Source: CBFHWU01 sp965659665
Lineage (GTDB): Bacteria; Bacteroidota; Bacteroidia; Flavobacteriales; Flavobacteriaceae
Assembly: GCA_965659665.1 (NCBI GenBank)
Contig: CBFHWU010000027.1
Coordinates: 124,001-188,000, forward strand
Reading direction: 5' to 3'
DNA: 64,000 nucleotides
Part shown: positions 60,869 to 64,000 of the stretch, one piece after another
How the letters are laid out: each line of letters opens with the position of its first letter
Position numbering within the stretch: position 1 is the stretch's first letter
The notes under the pieces: model-generated
Database searches by the model: none
What the model was told of the DNA's origin: nothing
What the model saw: only the letters and a program-made list of their open reading frames with translations
Program-made: the position numbers and the translations under genes

Positions 60869-63172
60869 ATGAACCAAAATTATATTCAAACACATCCTTG
60901 GAAAATAATTGAAGAAGGCTTCGACCCTTCAAGAGTAGAGTCTTCAGAAAGTATTTTTAGTTTAGGAAATGGAATAATGGGGCAACGTGCTAATTTCGAA
61001 GAGCATTACTCTGGAACAACATTTCAGGGAAGTTATATTGGTGGGGTTTATTATCCTGATAAAACAAAAGTAGGCTGGTGGAAAAATGGGTATCCAGAAT
61101 ATTTTGCTAAAGTACTCAATGCTCCAAATTGGATTGGAATTGATGTTAATATTTTAGGAGAAAAACTGGATCTTAACTGTTGTAAAATATTGCAATTTCG
61201 GCGCGAGCTTGATATGCAAAAAGGATTATATGTTCGACAAGCTAAATTGGAACTCATCAACGGGGCTCAAGTTAGCATAGTTGTTACTCGCTTTTTGTCA
61301 TTAAAGCTCACGGAGATCGGAGCCATTCGGTATGAAGTTACCCCTCTTAACAAAGATATGGAACTTTCTCTGCTTCCATATGTAGATGGAGAAATAAAAA
61401 ATAAAGACTCAAATTGGGAAGACCCTTTTTGGAATCATTTGGGTACTTCTATTGACAACCAGAACGCTTTTTTGTTATCTCAAACAAATAAAACACACTT
61501 TGATGTATGCACGTTCATGGGCGCTCGATTATACAAAAATAACAATTTGGTCAGTGAAGCATCTCAACCTTTTCAAAAAGACACAAAAGCAGGGCATATG
61601 TTTAAAATAAAGGCTGAAATAGGAGAGTGTATTTCACTCGTCAAAATGGGAGGTTATGTCGTTTCTACCCATCATCCTAAAGAATTATTAAAGCCTAAAG
61701 CAACGCTTTGTTTGGAGCGAGCATTTTCATTTGGATTTGACAATTTAATGAATGAGCATATCCAAGAATGGTCCGATATATGGAAAATGTCGGATGTTGA
61801 AATTATCGGAGATCTTAAAGCCCAGCAAGGAATACGATTTAATATTTACCAACTTAATCAAACCTATTCAGGTAAAGATCCAAAATTAAATATAGGGCCC
61901 AAAGGGTTTACAGGAGAAAAATATGGTGGAAGTACCTATTGGGATACTGAGGCATATTGCATTCCATTTTATATGGTTACCAAAAATCAGTCGGTGGCAA
62001 GAAATCTACTTGAGTACCGGTATCACCATCTTGAAAAAGCAATTGAAAATGCAGAGAAATTGGGCTTTAATGGAGGTGCTGCTTTGTATCCAATGGTGAC
62101 CATCAATGGGGAAGAATGCCATAATGAATGGGAAATTACCTTTGAGGAGATTCATCGAAATGCAGCTATTGCTTTTGCGATCTACAACTACGAACGCTAC
62201 ACCTCTGACACCTCTTATGTGAGAGAAATGGGTTTAGAAGTACTTATAGGTATAGCTCGATTTTGGTGCAAAAGGGTAAACTTCTCAAAAGAAAAAAATC
62301 AATTTGTGATTCTTGGAGTGACAGGTCCAAATGAATACGAAAACAATGTTAATAATAATTGGTATACAAATTACTCTGCCAAATGGTGTTTAGATTTTAC
62401 CCTTCAAAAATTAGATGAAATAAAGCGTTATTCTCCAGAAGATTATTCAAGAATTCAATCTTGTGTAAAGCTCGAACAACACGAATTAGAGGATTGGAAA
62501 CACATTTCTAAAAACATGTATTTTCCTTATGATAAAAAAAGAAATATTTTTTTACAACAAGATGGTTTTTTAGATAAAGAGTTTACAAAATCCTCTGAAA
62601 TTAATCCCAAAGAACGCCCCATTAATCAACATTGGTCATGGGATAAAATACTAAGATCACCCTTTATTAAACAAGCCGATGTATTACAAGGATTTTATTT
62701 TTTTGAAGAGCATTTTGAACAAATGGTTCTCCATCATCATTTTGATTTTTATGAACCTTTTACTGTTCATGAATCTTCACTTTCGCCCTGTATTCATGCT
62801 ATTTTAGCTGCCAAACTTGATCGTATGGATCAGGCGTATGAGTTTTATTTGAGAACCTCTCGTCTGGATCTTGACGATTACAATGCAGAGGTTCATGAAG
62901 GTCTGCATATTACTTCAATGGCAGGAACTTGGATGAGTATTATTGAAGGATTTGGGGGGATGCGCATAAAAAATAATAGACTTTATTTTGAACCAAGAAT
63001 TCCTCAACAATGGAATTCGTATTCGTTTAAAATAAATTTTAGAAATCAAATAGTAAAAATCAATGTTAACCATAATGGTGTATCCTTTGAATTGGAAGCA
63101 AACGCGCCATTAACTGTTCAAGTATTCGATGAATTAATAGAAATAAAAACAAGAAATAGAATAGCAATATGA
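60869..63172 (+). CDS. GH65 phosphorylase (maltose phosphorylase-like)
   Basis: Cytoplasmic family 65 enzyme of 767 residues that phosphorolyses an alpha-glucosidic disaccharide to beta-glucose-1-phosphate and glucose. Domains: N-terminal beta-sandwich (1-260), (alpha/alpha)6 barrel (310-690) with YGGSTYWDTEAYCIPFYM, the acid Glu in CHNEWEITFEEIHRNAAIA, GVTGPNEYENNVNNNWYTN and KQADVLQGFYFFEEHF, and a C-terminal beta domain. Maltose is the likely substrate from the adjoining pgmB and MFS genes; trehalose and kojibiose enzymes share this family. No signal peptide. Confidence 0.9.
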   Translation: MNQNYIQTHPWKIIEEGFDPSRVESSESIFSLGNGIMGQRANFEEHYSGTTFQGSYIGGVYYPDKTKVGWWKNGYPEYFAKVLNAPNWIGIDVNILGEKLDLNCCKILQFRRELDMQKGLYVRQAKLELINGAQVSIVVTRFLSLKLTEIGAIRYEVTPLNKDMELSLLPYVDGEIKNKDSNWEDPFWNHLGTSIDNQNAFLLSQTNKTHFDVCTFMGARLYKNNNLVSEASQPFQKDTKAGHMFKIKAEIGECISLVKMGGYVVSTHHPKELLKPKATLCLERAFSFGFDNLMNEHIQEWSDIWKMSDVEIIGDLKAQQGIRFNIYQLNQTYSGKDPKLNIGPKGFTGEKYGGSTYWDTEAYCIPFYMVTKNQSVARNLLEYRYHHLEKAIENAEKLGFNGGAALYPMVTINGEECHNEWEITFEEIHRNAAIAFAIYNYERYTSDTSYVREMGLEVLIGIARFWCKRVNFSKEKNQFVILGVTGPNEYENNVNNNWYTNYSAKWCLDFTLQKLDEIKRYSPEDYSRIQSCVKLEQHELEDWKHISKNMYFPYDKKRNIFLQQDGFLDKEFTKSSEINPKERPINQHWSWDKILRSPFIKQADVLQGFYFFEEHFEQMVLHHHFDFYEPFTVHESSLSPCIHAILAAKLDRMDQAYEFYLRTSRLDLDDYNAEVHEGLHITSMAGTWMSIIEGFGGMRIKNNRLYFEPRIPQQWNSYSFKINFRNQIVKINVNHNGVSFELEANAPLTVQVFDELIEIKTRNRIAI

Positions 63173-64000
63173 AAAAAATAATTTTGATTCTAGTAGCTAC
63201 AAGCTTCTGGATGCAGGCTCAAGTAACTCGAACGGAACCTCCATTTTGGTGGTCTGGGATGAAAGAAACAAACATTCAAATAATGATGTATGGAGATAAC
63301 CTAAATCTTTACAACGTAAAATCAGATGCTGCGATTATAAAAAATGTAATCACAACTGAAAATCCTAACTACCTGTTCGTTAATCTTGATCTTACAAATC
63401 AAGAGGCAGGGGATATTAAATTCACGCTCACAGCTGAAAATAACCCAGATATAGAAGTACCATATTCCTTTTATGAAAGACGAGAAAATTCATCTCAACG
63501 TCAAGGATACGATTCTTCAGATATGATTTATTTAATTATGCCTGATCGTTTTGCTAATGGAGATCCTTACAACGATGATCACCCTATTCTTGGAGATTTT
63601 GTGAACCGTAATAATAGAGATGGACGACATGGAGGGGATATCGCAGGAATTATTCAAAACTTAGACTATTTAGAATCCTTAGGAGTCACTGCCATCTGGA
63701 GCACTCCTTTGTTGGAAAGTAATAATCCTCAGACTTCTTATCATACCTACGCTCAAAGTGATGTATATCAAATTGACCCACGCTATGGATCTAATGAAGA
63801 ATATAAGTTGCTATCAGCAGAAATGAAACGCCGTGATATGAAGCTCATTATGGATTATATTTTTAATCACTGGAGCACTAATCACTGGATGATTAAAGAT
63901 CCGCCAAGTTCTGACTGGATTAATCATTGGGATCAAATGACCAACACCAATCATAGAAAAGAAATTTACACCGACCCGTATCGATCTCAATACGATATGA
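63169..64000 (+). CDS. GH13 maltodextrin-degrading enzyme (neopullulanase/cyclomaltodextrinase-type), N-terminal part
   Basis: Runs past the window end; about 277 residues are present. The start ATG (63169) overlaps the GH65 stop by 4 bases. A signal peptide (MKKIILILVATSFWMQAQ) precedes a cyclomaltodextrinase N-terminal domain (RTEPPFWWSGMKETNIQIMM) and the start of the GH13 barrel: MIYLIMPDRFANGDPYND, LDYLESLGVTAIWSTPL, and MDYIFNHWS (the first conserved His region). Likely cuts imported oligosaccharides in the periplasm (SusA-like). The catalytic Asp and Glu lie outside the window. Confidence 0.85.
   Translation, partial: MKKIILILVATSFWMQAQVTRTEPPFWWSGMKETNIQIMMYGDNLNLYNVKSDAAIIKNVITTENPNYLFVNLDLTNQEAGDIKFTLTAENNPDIEVPYSFYERRENSSQRQGYDSSDMIYLIMPDRFANGDPYNDDHPILGDFVNRNNRDGRHGGDIAGIIQNLDYLESLGVTAIWSTPLLESNNPQTSYHTYAQSDVYQIDPRYGSNEEYKLLSAEMKRRDMKLIMDYIFNHWSTNHWMIKDPPSSDWINHWDQMTNTNHRKEIYTDPYRSQYDM

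Noticed and set aside
61051..61260. Minus-strand ORF inside the GH65 gene
   Set aside because: Shadow ORF; no motif or start signal.
1..64000. tRNA, rRNA, CRISPR, insertion sequence or prophage genes
   Set aside because: I looked for tRNA T-loop motifs, repeat arrays and transposase sequences by eye and found none; a covariance-model scan would be needed to exclude a tRNA fully.

Overview
The window looks like chromosomal DNA of a marine-type member of the Flavobacteriia (Bacteroidetes). The evidence is: AT-rich sequence, almost no Shine-Dalgarno sites, repeated TAnnTTTG promoter boxes (often TATATTTG), gliding genes gldE/gldD beside mutY-ssb, type IX secretion C-terminal sorting domains, SusC/SusD pairs, atpD-atpC split from the other ATP synthase genes, and Bacteroidetes-restricted families (DUF3098, DUF3127, DUF4271, DUF4296, DUF4301). 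I saw no tRNA, rRNA, CRISPR array, prophage or insertion sequence. The species cannot be named from this window.

Layout. 1-5.1 kb: end of a TonB-dependent receptor, atpD-atpC, and a second TonB receptor. 5.1-7.8 kb (minus): recX, rng, an unlisted 29-residue very basic protein, and an HU protein. 7.8-11.1 kb: mutY-ssb-gldE-gldD. 11.1-18.4 kb: an HMA lipoprotein, a DMT exporter, a decayed M16 peptidase, a large secreted type IX protein, a lipoprotein, and a gene-poor stretch. 18.4-20.6 kb: rplU-rpmA and ahcY. 20.6-26.4 kb: a tightly overlapped set (sfp, YkoF-like thiamine-binding protein, PnuT-like transporter, NadR-like kinase, DUF4301), then a TPP riboswitch driving a TonB receptor; together a probable thiamine uptake locus. 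26.4-48.7 kb: mostly housekeeping genes (greA, aat, tag, truB, uppP, ftsX, leuS, hemD, pyrC, tyrS, trmB, mrp, nifU-like) with two histidine kinases, one response regulator, and several small membrane or lipoprotein genes.

48.8-64 kb is an alpha-glucan utilisation locus. On the minus strand lie susC, susD, a SusE-like lipoprotein and a secreted GH13 enzyme. On the plus strand lie a LacI regulator, an MFS sugar transporter, beta-phosphoglucomutase, a GH65 phosphorylase and a second GH13 enzyme cut by the window end. The genes form a coherent route: surface binding and cleavage of starch-like glucan, SusCD import, periplasmic GH13 trimming, MFS uptake of maltose, GH65 phosphorolysis to beta-glucose-1-phosphate, and conversion to glucose-6-phosphate. 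A perfect 16-bp palindrome between susC and lacI is the likely LacI operator.

Most notable: a GT2 mannosyltransferase gene frameshifted by an exact tandem duplication; a pgmB gene with no ordinary start codon before its catalytic Asp; a terminator-like hairpin in the greA leader; DUF3127 ending in an SSB-type acidic tail; DUF4301 with nucleotidyltransferase-like motifs inside the thiamine gene set; and the small basic ORF beside HU.
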